The notes under the pieces were generated by a model. It was not told where the DNA came from. It saw only the letters and a list, made by a program, of their open reading frames with translations, and did not search any database. From a bacterium (GTDB taxonomy: Bacteria; SZUA-182; DTGQ01): a DNA stretch of 64,000 nucleotides. This document shows positions 42,171-50,943 of the stretch, piece after piece. Each line of letters starts with the position of its first letter. Within the stretch, counting starts at the first letter, position 1. A program made the translations under genes and the position numbers. The stretch lies in assembly GCA_040755755.1 (NCBI GenBank), contig JBFLZW010000001.1, positions 222,157-286,156 of the forward strand. The letters are read 5' to 3'.

Positions 42171-42760
42171 CACTGCTCTCCATAGGTCCAGAGCATGTCA
42201 AAGGGCATATCGATAACCGCTCCTTCTACCCTGCCGGAAAACACCCGGTTATACAGTGAGTAGAAAATCTGGGGAACCGCAGCCACCGGGTACTCTCTGG
42301 AGCCCTCCACCCCCGGAACCATGTCGGGCTTCCCCCCCTCTGTCCTCTTCAGTCCGCTGTCCGTATCAGGGTAAAAGAGGAGGAGCCTGTCAGCCAGCCT
42401 GCGGGCATGGCTGATCAGCCTGACCTTGCCATCATCGTCGAAACACTGAACCAGACCACTGTTCCAGATCAGGTCATAGCGGCGCGAGTGAGAGAAGAAA
42501 TCCTCCACCAGCAGGTCCGCCGTCAATCCATACCGGCGAAAGTTTCTGGCAGCCTGAAGAATCGGCTCCTCACGCACATCGAGAAGAGTGATCCGGTATC
42601 CTTTTCGAGCCAGCCTGAATGAAATGTGCCCGGTGGAACTGCCCGCTTCCAGGATAGAAAATCCCTGATCGAGGAACTTCACCAGGATCTGATAAAAAGC
42701 CTGGCTGGTTTTGCTCCACTCGTAGGGACTGTGCCACCTTTTCAGCCACAATCCGACCAT
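42170..42760 (-). CDS. Class I SAM-dependent methyltransferase
   Basis: A 196-residue methyltransferase-fold protein: ILEAGSSTGHISFRLARKG (motif I), ITLLDVREEPILQA (acidic loop), YDLIWNSGLVQCFDDDGK (motif IV region). Small, so probably acts on a sugar or lipid intermediate. Overlaps both neighbours by a few bases, in a run with the pyruvyl transferase and the helical protein. Target unknown. Confidence 0.8.
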   Translation of the reverse strand: MVGLWLKRWHSPYEWSKTSQAFYQILVKFLDQGFSILEAGSSTGHISFRLARKGYRITLLDVREEPILQAARNFRRYGLTADLLVEDFFSHSRRYDLIWNSGLVQCFDDDGKVRLISHARRLADRLLLFYPDTDSGLKRTEGGKPDMVPGVEGSREYPVAAVPQIFYSLYNRVFSGRVEGAVIDMPFDMLWTYGEQ

Positions 42761-43749
42761 AGCCGCTCCAGTTGACAGAAATACTTTGTCCCCCAGGAAT
42801 TGATTTCGGTGTGAACATGATGATCGAGATTCCCTTCGGCATCCGCATATTGAAACAATCCGCCGCTGTCATGACGGGACTGAACGCCCCTGGCCCAGGC
42901 CAGGATTTGGCCTGATTCCTCCTTAAAGCCGGCCTTGAAAAGAAGCATGGCCATCTGAACGCTTCCGGAAACATATGCATAGGGCAATTCGGGAGAATAG
43001 GCTAAAAATCCGCTGGGGTGAAGCCGGGGGAGGATTTTATCTTTCAGTTGATCGCGGACAAACTCCATTTCTCCGATCGCCGCCAAACCTTCCAGGCAGT
43101 AAGCCATGGGATGAGTCAGGTGAATCGTGCAATTTCTCCGGCCAAAGAGAGCCAGTTTTTCCGCCGCCAGCCGGTACCGTGCCTCACCGCTCAATTCACT
43201 GAGCAGGAGCAGTCCCTCGATATTTTTAACCTGAATAGGGGAGAGGGACGTTCCCCAGGTTCCGGTTTTTTCCGCATACCGTGCCCTGGCGCGAAGATCA
43301 TAGACCGGAAACATGCTGCCATCGGGCAGTTGCATGCTGCACACGAACCCGGCACATGCAATTGCCCTGTCAAGATAGCTCTCTGTGCCTGTCCGTTTGT
43401 ACAGGCTCACCAGGCCGTGCATGATCTGTGCGGTGTCAAACGTATAGAGCATGTGCCGGTTGGAGAAGCTGGGAAAGCCTCCGCACGGATCCTGTATCCT
43501 GATCAGCCGCGCCGCAGCTTCCAGGATTTGAGCCGGAACATCGCCATTGCGGGCTTCATCGGCGAAATAGCTGAGCAGGTATCCGGTAACCTCCGGATAG
43601 GGTTTGACCCATCTGCGGCTTGTAACATCATACGAATGGGCCAGCCCGCTCCGGATGCAGGAAAGCAGGAATTTTTCAGCGGATGCGATCGAGCTTCTCG
43701 CTTCCCCGGGCACGATCCGGTTCTTAATTTCTGCTGTGCACGATATCAT
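42742..43749 (-). CDS. Predicted (alpha/alpha)-barrel protein, glycosidase/epimerase-like
   Basis: A 335-residue cytoplasmic protein with a repeating helical-hairpin layout (EKFLLSCIRSG, AQILEAAARLIRIQDPCGGFP, FDTAQIMHGLVSLYKRTG, YLDRAIACAGFVCSMQLPDGSMFPV, LSPIQVKNIEGLLLLSELSG). This pattern fits six-hairpin toroid enzymes (glycoside hydrolases, epimerases, terpene-cyclase-like folds). No family motif is decisive. Start 43749 is supported by GAGGG 7 nt upstream. Overlaps the CgeB-like gene; a glycan-processing role is inference. Confidence 0.5.
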   Translation of the reverse strand: MISCTAEIKNRIVPGEARSSIASAEKFLLSCIRSGLAHSYDVTSRRWVKPYPEVTGYLLSYFADEARNGDVPAQILEAAARLIRIQDPCGGFPSFSNRHMLYTFDTAQIMHGLVSLYKRTGTESYLDRAIACAGFVCSMQLPDGSMFPVYDLRARARYAEKTGTWGTSLSPIQVKNIEGLLLLSELSGEARYRLAAEKLALFGRRNCTIHLTHPMAYCLEGLAAIGEMEFVRDQLKDKILPRLHPSGFLAYSPELPYAYVSGSVQMAMLLFKAGFKEESGQILAWARGVQSRHDSGGLFQYADAEGNLDHHVHTEINSWGTKYFCQLERLWSDCG

Positions 43750-44713
43750 CAAGGACCCTCTGCCATCGGCTCTGCCACGTGTGCTCTGCCAGACACCTCT
43801 GGTATGAGTTTTGGGCCATCCATGCTCTCAGGTGCTCTTTTTCCCGATACCAGGATATGATCTGCGGCAATTCACTAGCCCGCAGGTATCCGGCCAGTTC
43901 CAGGCCGTACCTGAAATACTGCTCCATTTCAGGGAAAACCTGGCTGATCAGGAGCGTCCGGCAGGCTGCTGCCTCAAAAATCCCCACCTTGACATTCGTA
44001 TAACCGGCACCGGTTTGAGAGAAAGAAAGATACATTCTGCCTGAGTTAATTGCCCGGACATGATCCTCTCCATGAACCGGGAGAATGCCGCTTCCCCATC
44101 CCTTTCCAAAGAGCCCGACGGAGAAGCGTCTTTCGAGCGCTTCTACGATCTTTATCCGGTCAGGACGGGCATGCCCGACTATTACCAGGTCAAACTTCTT
44201 TTCAACCTCCGGCAGCGGCCTGTGCAACCTGGGTGAGGCAGCGAAAGGCAGATGATGGATATGGACATCGTGGCTTCCTGTGCCGCTCTTGCCATATTGG
44301 TTCTCAAGGGAAAAAGCCGAATTGGTATAGTACAGATCATACAGGTGTGCGTAAATCCTCCCATGATAGGGAAAAACATCAGGATCTGACAGCGAAATAC
44401 CGATGCAGGTTACCTGCTCTTTTCGAAGGAGCCTGATCGTTTCCGGATCAAGGGACAGTCCGCCGGAATTGACGATGACAAAATCAGCCCGGTGCTCATG
44501 AACAATAGATAGAACCCGTTCATGATCAAGCCATTTGACCGGGTTTTTCGGGTTTACCCGGCCATCTTCCCGGTACCAGTTGCCTGGTCCCGAGCCATCG
44601 TAAATGCCGGGATCGACAATTTTCAGGTCGCAGAGCTGGGCAAGCTCATGGGCCATGAGAAAGACCACATCGTTTTCTCCCATCCAGTAGCTTCCAAAGT
44701 GAATTCCTCTCAT
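43724..44713 (-). CDS. CgeB-like glycosyltransferase
   Basis: A 329-residue protein resembling CgeB/Glyco_trans_1_2 proteins: VIVNSGGLSLDPETIRLL, CIGISLSDPDVFPYHG, LYYTNSAFSLENQYG, VIVGHARPDRIKIVEALERR, and INSGRMYLSFSQTGAGYTNVKVGIFEAAACRTLLIS. GT-B fold, cytoplasmic. The ATG abuts a TGGTCAGTGG array (44713-44734) with no Shine-Dalgarno. Substrate unknown. Confidence 0.75.
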   Translation of the reverse strand: MRGIHFGSYWMGENDVVFLMAHELAQLCDLKIVDPGIYDGSGPGNWYREDGRVNPKNPVKWLDHERVLSIVHEHRADFVIVNSGGLSLDPETIRLLRKEQVTCIGISLSDPDVFPYHGRIYAHLYDLYYTNSAFSLENQYGKSGTGSHDVHIHHLPFAASPRLHRPLPEVEKKFDLVIVGHARPDRIKIVEALERRFSVGLFGKGWGSGILPVHGEDHVRAINSGRMYLSFSQTGAGYTNVKVGIFEAAACRTLLISQVFPEMEQYFRYGLELAGYLRASELPQIISWYREKEHLRAWMAQNSYQRCLAEHTWQSRWQRVLDDIVHSRN

Positions 44714-44734
44714 GGTCAGTGGTCAGTGGTCAGT
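44713..44734 (+). repeat. TGGTCAGTGG repeat array
   Basis: Three TGGTCAGT units directly upstream of the CgeB-like start codon; the array shares a base with the ATG. Followed by AAAGACAGT, as at 59751-59766. Confidence 0.8.
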
Positions 44735-44776
44735 AAAGACAGTTGCCGGCGGCCAGTATTTCGTGGGTGCTTCAGG

Positions 44777-45907
44777 CTATGCACTAATCAGTTCACCCTT
44801 TGGTACTGGTACCCCGCAACCCTTCACCCGGGAATCCATGAAGTTCCATACTTCCTGAGAAACCGAGTCCCTGGTAAAAAAGGACCTGGAATGGGTATCG
44901 ACCGCAAGTTCGGGGATCAGTCCCCAGCACAGGTAGCTTGCGCACACGCAGTCACGGAAGGGGCAGGTGCCGATAGGTTCAAACCGGATCGGTGATTCCG
45001 GATCGGCGAAGATATTGCCTGTAGCCCAGCCCTGGCCATTCCGAAGTTTCCTCATGGCCTGATCATAAACCTGAAATGGAGAAAGCCACTTCCACCACCA
45101 TCCCGGCCAGCCGCTGTTGCCCCAGCATTTTGAATAGCTTCCGGACCCAAGATCGACATTTATGGAGTATTCTCCAGCATGGCAGATTTCGGTTCTTTTC
45201 TGCCCGTAAATTCGCTTTTGCAGCTCCCACTGCCTGAAATCACAGGTTTCCTTAACCAGTGCATCCTTTTCCGGAGAATAGGAACCTGATGTTATGGCCC
45301 CCTGCTTATCATATCGCCTGGTCATTCCGGCGACGGGCAATAAACCGATCTCTTCCCGGCAGCGTTCGCTTATTTCCCGAAGATACGGAAGATAAGCATC
45401 CGAGATGCAGAGGAATAAGGCTATCGATATCCCGGCGGATTTGAGCATCCGTAAATTGTCAAAATAGATATCCAGCGCCTTTTTCTGCTTGAGCTCCAGG
45501 TAGTGCAGCGAGGCGTCGAGCTCAAGTCTCGATCTCAGGTCGGGCGGAAAGTCGCAGAATTTTCTGATGACCGGGGTCAGGGTCATATTGGTCGTATAGG
45601 AGACCACATGGCCATGAGATAACATCCCGTGCGTAAAATCGATGATTCCCTCCCAGAGGAGGGTCTCCCCCGATGAGGCTGCTCCGAAGAATATCGGCCC
45701 GCCGAATCTCGCAGGTTCAAAGCACCTGATCATATGATCGACCGGGTAGGCAAATTCCCCCTTTTTCCCCTTGTGAGAGCCTACATAGCAGTAAGCGCAG
45801 TCCAGATTGCAGATGCTGCCGGGGATCCCTGCCCAAACGATTTTGCTCGGTCCCATTCCTCCTGGTTCTTTATCCATATTTTTCGTATCCCTTGGTCCTT
45901 TATCCAT
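44777..45907 (-). CDS. Radical SAM protein with Cys-rich C-terminus
   Basis: A 376-residue radical SAM enzyme. CNLDCAYCYVG (about residues 34-44) is the CxxxCxxC cluster site; FGAASSGETLL carries a GE-type SAM motif. The C-terminus has further cysteines (CHAGEYSI, SKCWG, CPFRDCVCASYLC), hinting at an auxiliary cluster of SPASM type. Start ATG 45907, with GAGAGGAT 7 nt upstream, overlaps the wzt stop by 8 nt, so translation is coupled to the exporter ATPase. Radical SAM proteins in glycan loci can remodel sugars or modify peptides; the substrate is not identifiable here. Confidence 0.85.
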   Translation of the reverse strand: MDKGPRDTKNMDKEPGGMGPSKIVWAGIPGSICNLDCAYCYVGSHKGKKGEFAYPVDHMIRCFEPARFGGPIFFGAASSGETLLWEGIIDFTHGMLSHGHVVSYTTNMTLTPVIRKFCDFPPDLRSRLELDASLHYLELKQKKALDIYFDNLRMLKSAGISIALFLCISDAYLPYLREISERCREEIGLLPVAGMTRRYDKQGAITSGSYSPEKDALVKETCDFRQWELQKRIYGQKRTEICHAGEYSINVDLGSGSYSKCWGNSGWPGWWWKWLSPFQVYDQAMRKLRNGQGWATGNIFADPESPIRFEPIGTCPFRDCVCASYLCWGLIPELAVDTHSRSFFTRDSVSQEVWNFMDSRVKGCGVPVPKGELISA

Positions 45908-47183
45908 GATTTATCCTCTCCAGCTTCCAGTCGAAGTTTCCGAGAACACAGCCATAGCGCCAGGCATCCTTGATATTTCTCAGCCTTGATCCCGTGTCTA
46001 CAATCATGAAACTGACTGCATCCTGATGAAAATCCTCTTTGGAAACAGCAGGGATGTGGGCTTCAACCAGGATTTTATAGCCGTCAGGCACCAGAAAATT
46101 ACCGGGAACACGCAGGCTGCACAGGTATTTCCCGGGCTCAAGCGCAATGATGCTGCCATCGTTTGAATCCGAAAGATTGGTAAAGCAGACTCTCGATCCG
46201 TGAACGCTTTCGATCAGTACGCCAATGTCAACATCACGGACAGGAACACGAACCTCTATGGCCAGGTTGATCAGAAAAGGGTGCTTGACATCGAACTCGG
46301 AGAGAACCCTGCCGTCGCAGGACGAAACCCATATCCGCCGGAAGCCGACCCTGGCTGTCTTAGGCGGCTCAAGGATGGTGTCGGAGCCTGAAGCATCCGA
46401 ACTGGTGAGATAGCTCTGAACAACCGGTTCCGTTTCCCCGATCTGCCGGATATGCCCTGCATCCAGCCAGATACAGCGGGGGCACAGGCTGCTGATGGCT
46501 CCCATATTGTGACTGACAAACAGCACGGTTCTGCCGCCCCTGGCCACATCGTTCATCTTGCCCAGGCATTTTTTCTGAAAGGCCGCATCCCCGACTGCCA
46601 GAACCTCATCCACCAGCAGGATCTCGGGCTCAAGGTGGGCGGCCACGGCAAAGGCCAGCCGCACGTACATGCCGCTCGAATAGCGCTTGACCGGCGTGTC
46701 GAGGAATTTCTCAATTTCGGCAAAGGCCACTATCTCATCGAACCTGGACCTGATCTCAACCCTGCTCATGCCCAGGATGGCCCCGTTCATGAAGATATTC
46801 TCCCGGCCGGTAAGTTCGGGATGAAAGCCGGTGCCAACCTCAAGAAGACTTGCCACCCGGCCCCGCAGCCGGATTTCACCTTCGGTCGGCTCGGTGATCC
46901 GGCTCAGGATTTTCAGCAGGGTGCTTTTCCCGGCACCATTGCGGCCAATAATGCCGATGACCTCACCCTGCCGGACGTCAAAAGAGATATCCCGCAAGGC
47001 CCAAAATTCCCTGACAGGACCGCTGCTGCTGCTGTTCGACCACCTGGCCTTGCCGCCGCTGAAGGGTGCCTTGAAAAAATCGGCTACTGTGTCGCGCAGC
47101 GTCTTGTACCGCGGCCTTGCGTGACTCATCCCCAGCCGGTATCGCTTGCCGATGCCGCATACTGAAATAATGGGCTTACTCAT
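45900..47183 (-). CDS. wzt: ABC transporter ATP-binding protein for polysaccharide export (Wzt type)
   Basis: A 427-residue ATPase: Walker A GIIGRNGAGKSTLLK, Q-loop region, signature YSSGMYVRLAFAVA, Walker B EILLVDEVLAVGD, H-loop VLFVSHNMG. Its roughly 170-residue C-terminal extension (from about residue 265, TARVGFRRIWVSSCDGRVL...) is the Ig-like carbohydrate-binding domain of Wzt proteins that recognise a modified glycan end before export. Pairs with the permease 98 bp upstream. No Shine-Dalgarno; the gap is filled with repeats. Confidence 0.93.
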   Translation of the reverse strand: MSKPIISVCGIGKRYRLGMSHARPRYKTLRDTVADFFKAPFSGGKARWSNSSSSGPVREFWALRDISFDVRQGEVIGIIGRNGAGKSTLLKILSRITEPTEGEIRLRGRVASLLEVGTGFHPELTGRENIFMNGAILGMSRVEIRSRFDEIVAFAEIEKFLDTPVKRYSSGMYVRLAFAVAAHLEPEILLVDEVLAVGDAAFQKKCLGKMNDVARGGRTVLFVSHNMGAISSLCPRCIWLDAGHIRQIGETEPVVQSYLTSSDASGSDTILEPPKTARVGFRRIWVSSCDGRVLSEFDVKHPFLINLAIEVRVPVRDVDIGVLIESVHGSRVCFTNLSDSNDGSIIALEPGKYLCSLRVPGNFLVPDGYKILVEAHIPAVSKEDFHQDAVSFMIVDTGSRLRNIKDAWRYGCVLGNFDWKLERINHG

Positions 47184-47205
47184 GGGAAGAATACTTACTG
47201 CTCTT

Positions 47206-47280
47206 CACTGACCACTGGCCACTGACCACTCTCTTCTGGCTTCTGACTCCTGGCTCCTGACTCCTGACTCCTGACTCCTG
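47206..47280. repeat. Two repeat arrays between wzm and wzt
   Basis: 47206-47230 is the TGGTCAGTGG family (on the - strand); 47241-47280 is the AGGAGTCAGG family (on the - strand), side by side. They fill almost the whole gap between the exporter genes. Confidence 0.8.
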
Positions 47281-47281
47281 T

Positions 47282-48109
47282 TTAGATGACATCGGCAAAA
47301 GTCTTCTCCATCCTCCTGAAGTAGGCCGCACCGCTCACCATGAGCAGGAGGGTCACCAGCGAGGACAGGACCAGCCCTGGCAGATAGAGAGAGACTTTTT
47401 GCCCCAGCAGGCACCAGCGGAATCCGTCAATCGCGCCCACCATCGGATTCATCGAGTAGAGCAGCCGCCACTTCTCCGGCACAACACTGCTGCTGAAGCC
47501 AACGGGCGAAATATAGAGGCCGGCCTGCACCAGGAAAGGCACGACATAGCGCACATCCCGGTACTCGACATTCAGGGCGCACAGCCAGAGTCCACAGCCG
47601 ATGGAAGTCCCAAGGGCCAAAAGGAAAAAGAACCCCAGCCAGAGCACGGCCAGGCCGGGCACAATCCGGTACCAGACCATCATGCCGATCAGAACGGCCA
47701 GCGAGATGAGAAAGTCAGCCAGTCCTGACAGGACCGCGGACAGGGGAATGATGAGCCGGGGGAAGTAGACCTTGGAAACCAGGCTGGCATTGGCGATCAG
47801 GGAACTGCTGCTTTCAGTCAGGGTATTGGCCAGAAACTGCCACGGCAGCAGGGCCGTAAAGGTCAGGACCGGATACGGAACACCATCGGATGGCAGGCGG
47901 GCGATCCGGCCAAAGATGACCGAGAATACGACCATAGTCAGGAGGGGCCGGATAAAAGCCCAGGCAATGCCGACTGCCGTCTGTTTGTAGCGGACCAGGA
48001 TATCGCGCCAGGCCAGAAAGCCGAAAAGCTCGCGGTACTCCCAAAGCTCCGCCCAGTCAATCCCGACCCAGCCTGATGAAGGCTTAATGATGCGTTCTCC
48101 GGCAATCAC
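47282..48109 (-). CDS. wzm: ABC-2 type permease for polysaccharide export (Wzm type)
   Basis: A 275-residue integral membrane protein with six hydrophobic segments: YRELFGFLAWRDILVRYKQTAVGIAWAFIRPLL (the family's amphipathic start), then TALLPWQFLANTL, LADFLISLAVLIGMMVWY, LGFFFLLALGTSIGCGLWL, and the C-terminal YSMNPMVGAIDGFRWCLLG. With Wzt it exports a lipid-linked glycan across the inner membrane. Start GTG 48109, after GGGAAGGATCAAAG; an in-frame extension further upstream would overlap the TPR gene out of frame and is not native. Confidence 0.92.
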   Translation of the reverse strand: MIAGERIIKPSSGWVGIDWAELWEYRELFGFLAWRDILVRYKQTAVGIAWAFIRPLLTMVVFSVIFGRIARLPSDGVPYPVLTFTALLPWQFLANTLTESSSSLIANASLVSKVYFPRLIIPLSAVLSGLADFLISLAVLIGMMVWYRIVPGLAVLWLGFFFLLALGTSIGCGLWLCALNVEYRDVRYVVPFLVQAGLYISPVGFSSSVVPEKWRLLYSMNPMVGAIDGFRWCLLGQKVSLYLPGLVLSSLVTLLLMVSGAAYFRRMEKTFADVI

Positions 48110-48134
48110 CCCTTTGATCCTTCCCGGTCCGGTC

Positions 48135-49820
48135 TCACGCTCCCTGGCCCTGGCCGGCGCCAATGGTTGAGCCGCGCCTGGTTGCCTCAAGTTCCCTGGC
48201 CCTGGCATAATGGATTGCGGCTTCCTGCTCTTTTCCCTCCCGGGACAGAATAATCCCGAGGCTGTAGTGGGCACGGGCATAGCCGGGATTGAGTTGCAGC
48301 GCCCTGGCATAATGGGCCTTGGCCTCTTCGAATTTCCCCTGGGTGGCCAGAACAACCCCAAGGTTGTAGTGCGCCTTGTCCCAATCGGGTTTGATCCGCA
48401 GGGCCTCACGGTAGTGGGTTTCGGCTTCCGTAAGCTTTTCCTGCCTGGTCAGGACAATGCCGAGGTTATTATGGGCGCAGGCATAGTCGGGCTTGATCCT
48501 GGTGGCCGCAATATAGTGGATTGCGGCCTCTTCATATCTTCCCGCATCGGCCAGGGCAACGCCAAGATTATAATGGGCCAGATAATTATCGGCGGTCACT
48601 TCGAGGGCATGCTGAAACAGGGTAAAACTGCTCTTCCAGTAACCTGTCTGACGCCAGGTAAAGATCATCAAGACCACAAGAACACCAGCGGCTGATGAGG
48701 CCAGAAACACCCTGCGGTATCGCCAGGCGGATAAAAGGCCGGGAATGGTCCAGGCAGCCATGATGAACAGCCCGATGACCGGCACGTAAGTATAACGGTC
48801 AGCCATGCCCTGCCGCCCGACCTGCACCAGCCCGATAACCGGCACCAGGGTGCCGAGATACCACAGCCAGCCTACGATCAGACAGGGGTGGTTTCGGACT
48901 GTGCCGATGGCCAGAGCAGTCAGCCCCGCCAGCAGCAGGCCGGATGCAGCCACGTGCCACAGCGGCCAGGTCACCGGGTGCGGATAGAAGACAGCCAGAT
49001 TGTGCGGCCAGAATACCCTGGCCAGGTAGGAGCCGTAAGATACGACGGCATTGATCAGCCGGGCCGTGAAGGGAATGGCTTCCAGGGAGGCTACCGCCCC
49101 TGCCTGATGCTGCGCGGACAGGGTCAGTAAACTCCAGAATGCCGAAAAGGCCAGGAGAGGGACTTTTTCCAGAAGCAGGCGGATTAAACTTCGAGGCATT
49201 CCTGTCGTCTGGAATCGGTGCAGCGGCCAGTAATCGAGCAAAAGCAAGACAAACGGCAGGCTCACCAGCATCGGCTTGGCCAAAAGACCGAGGCAAAACA
49301 GGAGGAAAACCGAAAGATACCTGCCGAGCGCAGGCCTGCGGACGTAGCGGACCCAGGCCCCCAGGGTCAGCATCCAGAAGAACGTGCTCAGAACGTCCTT
49401 GCGCTCAGCAATCCAGGCCACCGATTCCACATGCAGAGGATGCAGGGCAAACAGCGCAGCTACCAGGGCACTTGGCCAGAGCGAGCCGGTTGCAAGATTG
49501 AGGACCCAGAACAGCAGCAGGGTATTGAGCAGGTGAAGAAGCAGGCTGGTCAGATGATGGCCGCCCGGATTCAATCCGTAGAGCTGGCAATCCATCATGT
49601 GTGACAGCCAGGCCAGGGGATTGCAATTGCCTCCATGCCGGGTGGTAAAAGCCCATTTGATTCCCTGGAAGGTCAGACCGGCCCGGACATGATGATTTGC
49701 AGTTACAAACTGATCGTCGTCGAAGTTGACAAACCCGCAGCCAAGCACCTGCGCAAAAGCGAGGTAGGTAGCCAGAACGAGAAGCAGGCTGATGAGAAGA
49801 TGCCAGATACGGTGGTTCAT
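48135..49820 (-). CDS. TMTC-like membrane protein with C-terminal TPR repeats
   Basis: A 561-residue protein. The N-terminal roughly 380 residues contain about ten membrane segments with FVNFDDDQFVTAN (paired acids in the first periplasmic loop, as in GT-C mannosyltransferases), LFALHPLHVESVAWIAERKDVLSTFFW and LLAKPMLVSLPFVLLLLDYWPL, resembling TMTC/DUF1736 proteins. The last 170 residues are about five TPR units (YLAHYNLGVALADAGRYEEAAIHYIAATRIKP...). Eukaryotic TMTCs are O-mannosyltransferases; bacterial homologues are probably polyprenyl-phosphate-sugar-dependent transferases. Next to wzm, 25 bp. Confidence 0.85.
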   Translation of the reverse strand: MNHRIWHLLISLLLVLATYLAFAQVLGCGFVNFDDDQFVTANHHVRAGLTFQGIKWAFTTRHGGNCNPLAWLSHMMDCQLYGLNPGGHHLTSLLLHLLNTLLLFWVLNLATGSLWPSALVAALFALHPLHVESVAWIAERKDVLSTFFWMLTLGAWVRYVRRPALGRYLSVFLLFCLGLLAKPMLVSLPFVLLLLDYWPLHRFQTTGMPRSLIRLLLEKVPLLAFSAFWSLLTLSAQHQAGAVASLEAIPFTARLINAVVSYGSYLARVFWPHNLAVFYPHPVTWPLWHVAASGLLLAGLTALAIGTVRNHPCLIVGWLWYLGTLVPVIGLVQVGRQGMADRYTYVPVIGLFIMAAWTIPGLLSAWRYRRVFLASSAAGVLVVLMIFTWRQTGYWKSSFTLFQHALEVTADNYLAHYNLGVALADAGRYEEAAIHYIAATRIKPDYACAHNNLGIVLTRQEKLTEAETHYREALRIKPDWDKAHYNLGVVLATQGKFEEAKAHYARALQLNPGYARAHYSLGIILSREGKEQEAAIHYARARELEATRRGSTIGAGQGQGA

Positions 49821-49944
49821 GGATGAGTTTTCCGGGGACGAGGTTAGAGAGCAATCATCATTAAGCTATAGACAAAGCTTCGCCCCGTCAGTTACATGGC
49901 GCGGGAATTCCGCGGCCGGCTAAATAATCCTTCCCCTCACCTTA

Positions 49945-50715
49945 TCAGACCAATTCCGATCCGGGAGTAAACATCTTGACAGCACGGGTTAGATCCTGCG
50001 GGGTATCGACATCAACCCAACGGCGCTGACCGATCAGCACAGGATTGAACCTTACCGCACCCTCGGCCATGAGATCCCGGATCAGGACCTCGTAACGATC
50101 GTCAGTCTTGCCAAGGTTAAAATGCAGATTGAGACGGGGCATAAGATGTTTGCGTAAAAAGTCGAAAGATAATTTGTAGGCATTGACGGTTTTATAAACC
50201 TTTGCCGGATCAGCGGCCGGATATTTCTCCTGCTCCCCATCCAAAATCATCCGATCCACCAGACCGCTGCTATCGAGAGAAACCAGCGGACCGTTCATGA
50301 ATTCAGGGTTAAGCCGGTCAATAACCATGGCATTACGGTGCGGACAGGTGATCAGGTCGAGCAAAATCCCTTCCTCCAGAAACGTGTCACCTTCAAGCAG
50401 CAGGACATCCGAGTAGAAGAACCCCTGAGCATACCATAGTGAAGCAATGTTATCGGTATAGCCATACAGGGGATTCTCCAGAAAGGTGACCTGAATGCCC
50501 TGGTAGTTAATACCGATTCTCTGGCGAATAGCGCTGCCCAGATAGCCAACCACAATGACCACATACTCGATACCGGCATTGGAGAGATTTTGCAGAATGT
50601 GATCGAGAATAGTGGTCCTGGCAATGGGAATCAGACTCTTGGGTATGGTCTGGGTCAGGGGGAACAGGCGCTTCCCCTGGCCTGCCGCTAAAATGATAGC
50701 AGTATCAACAGCCAT
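49945..50715 (-). CDS. Nucleotidyltransferase, phosphocholine/sugar-phosphate cytidylyltransferase-like
   Basis: A 256-residue NTP transferase: AIILAAGQGKRLFPLTQTIPKSLIP signature (GxGxR...PK), LLLEGDTFLEEGI (Asp metal site), and NPLYGYTDNIASLWYAQ, similar to the NNI-S-L region of LicC-like phosphocholine cytidylyltransferases. It would activate a phosphorylated alcohol or sugar for glycan decoration. Start 50715 with AGAGGGG 5 nt upstream; ATG 50730 is also possible. First gene of the glycan locus on this strand. Confidence 0.82.
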   Translation of the reverse strand: MAVDTAIILAAGQGKRLFPLTQTIPKSLIPIARTTILDHILQNLSNAGIEYVVIVVGYLGSAIRQRIGINYQGIQVTFLENPLYGYTDNIASLWYAQGFFYSDVLLLEGDTFLEEGILLDLITCPHRNAMVIDRLNPEFMNGPLVSLDSSGLVDRMILDGEQEKYPAADPAKVYKTVNAYKLSFDFLRKHLMPRLNLHFNLGKTDDRYEVLIRDLMAEGAVRFNPVLIGQRRWVDVDTPQDLTRAVKMFTPGSELV

Positions 50716-50943
50716 TTTTTCCCCTCTCATACTATTTTTATCGTCCCGCCCAAAGTTTTCACCAGTCCAAAACGAAGAAAAAGTGTGATCTCTCAAAGCC
50801 GGGCTGTCGTGCTCCGAACAACCTGCCAAAATTCAGCAGTCCAATTACCCATGAAAGGTCGCGGAGAAAAGAAGCCGAAGAGATAACTTTCCAGCAAAAA
50901 GGCGGTAACTATTGCCGATTTCAAAAAATTCAATGGGGGAAAA

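Noticed and set aside
48110-48409. N-terminal extension of the Wzm permease to 48409
   Set aside because: The extension lies antisense-free but out of frame inside the TPR gene and is not permease-like; GTG 48109 gives a normal-length Wzm.
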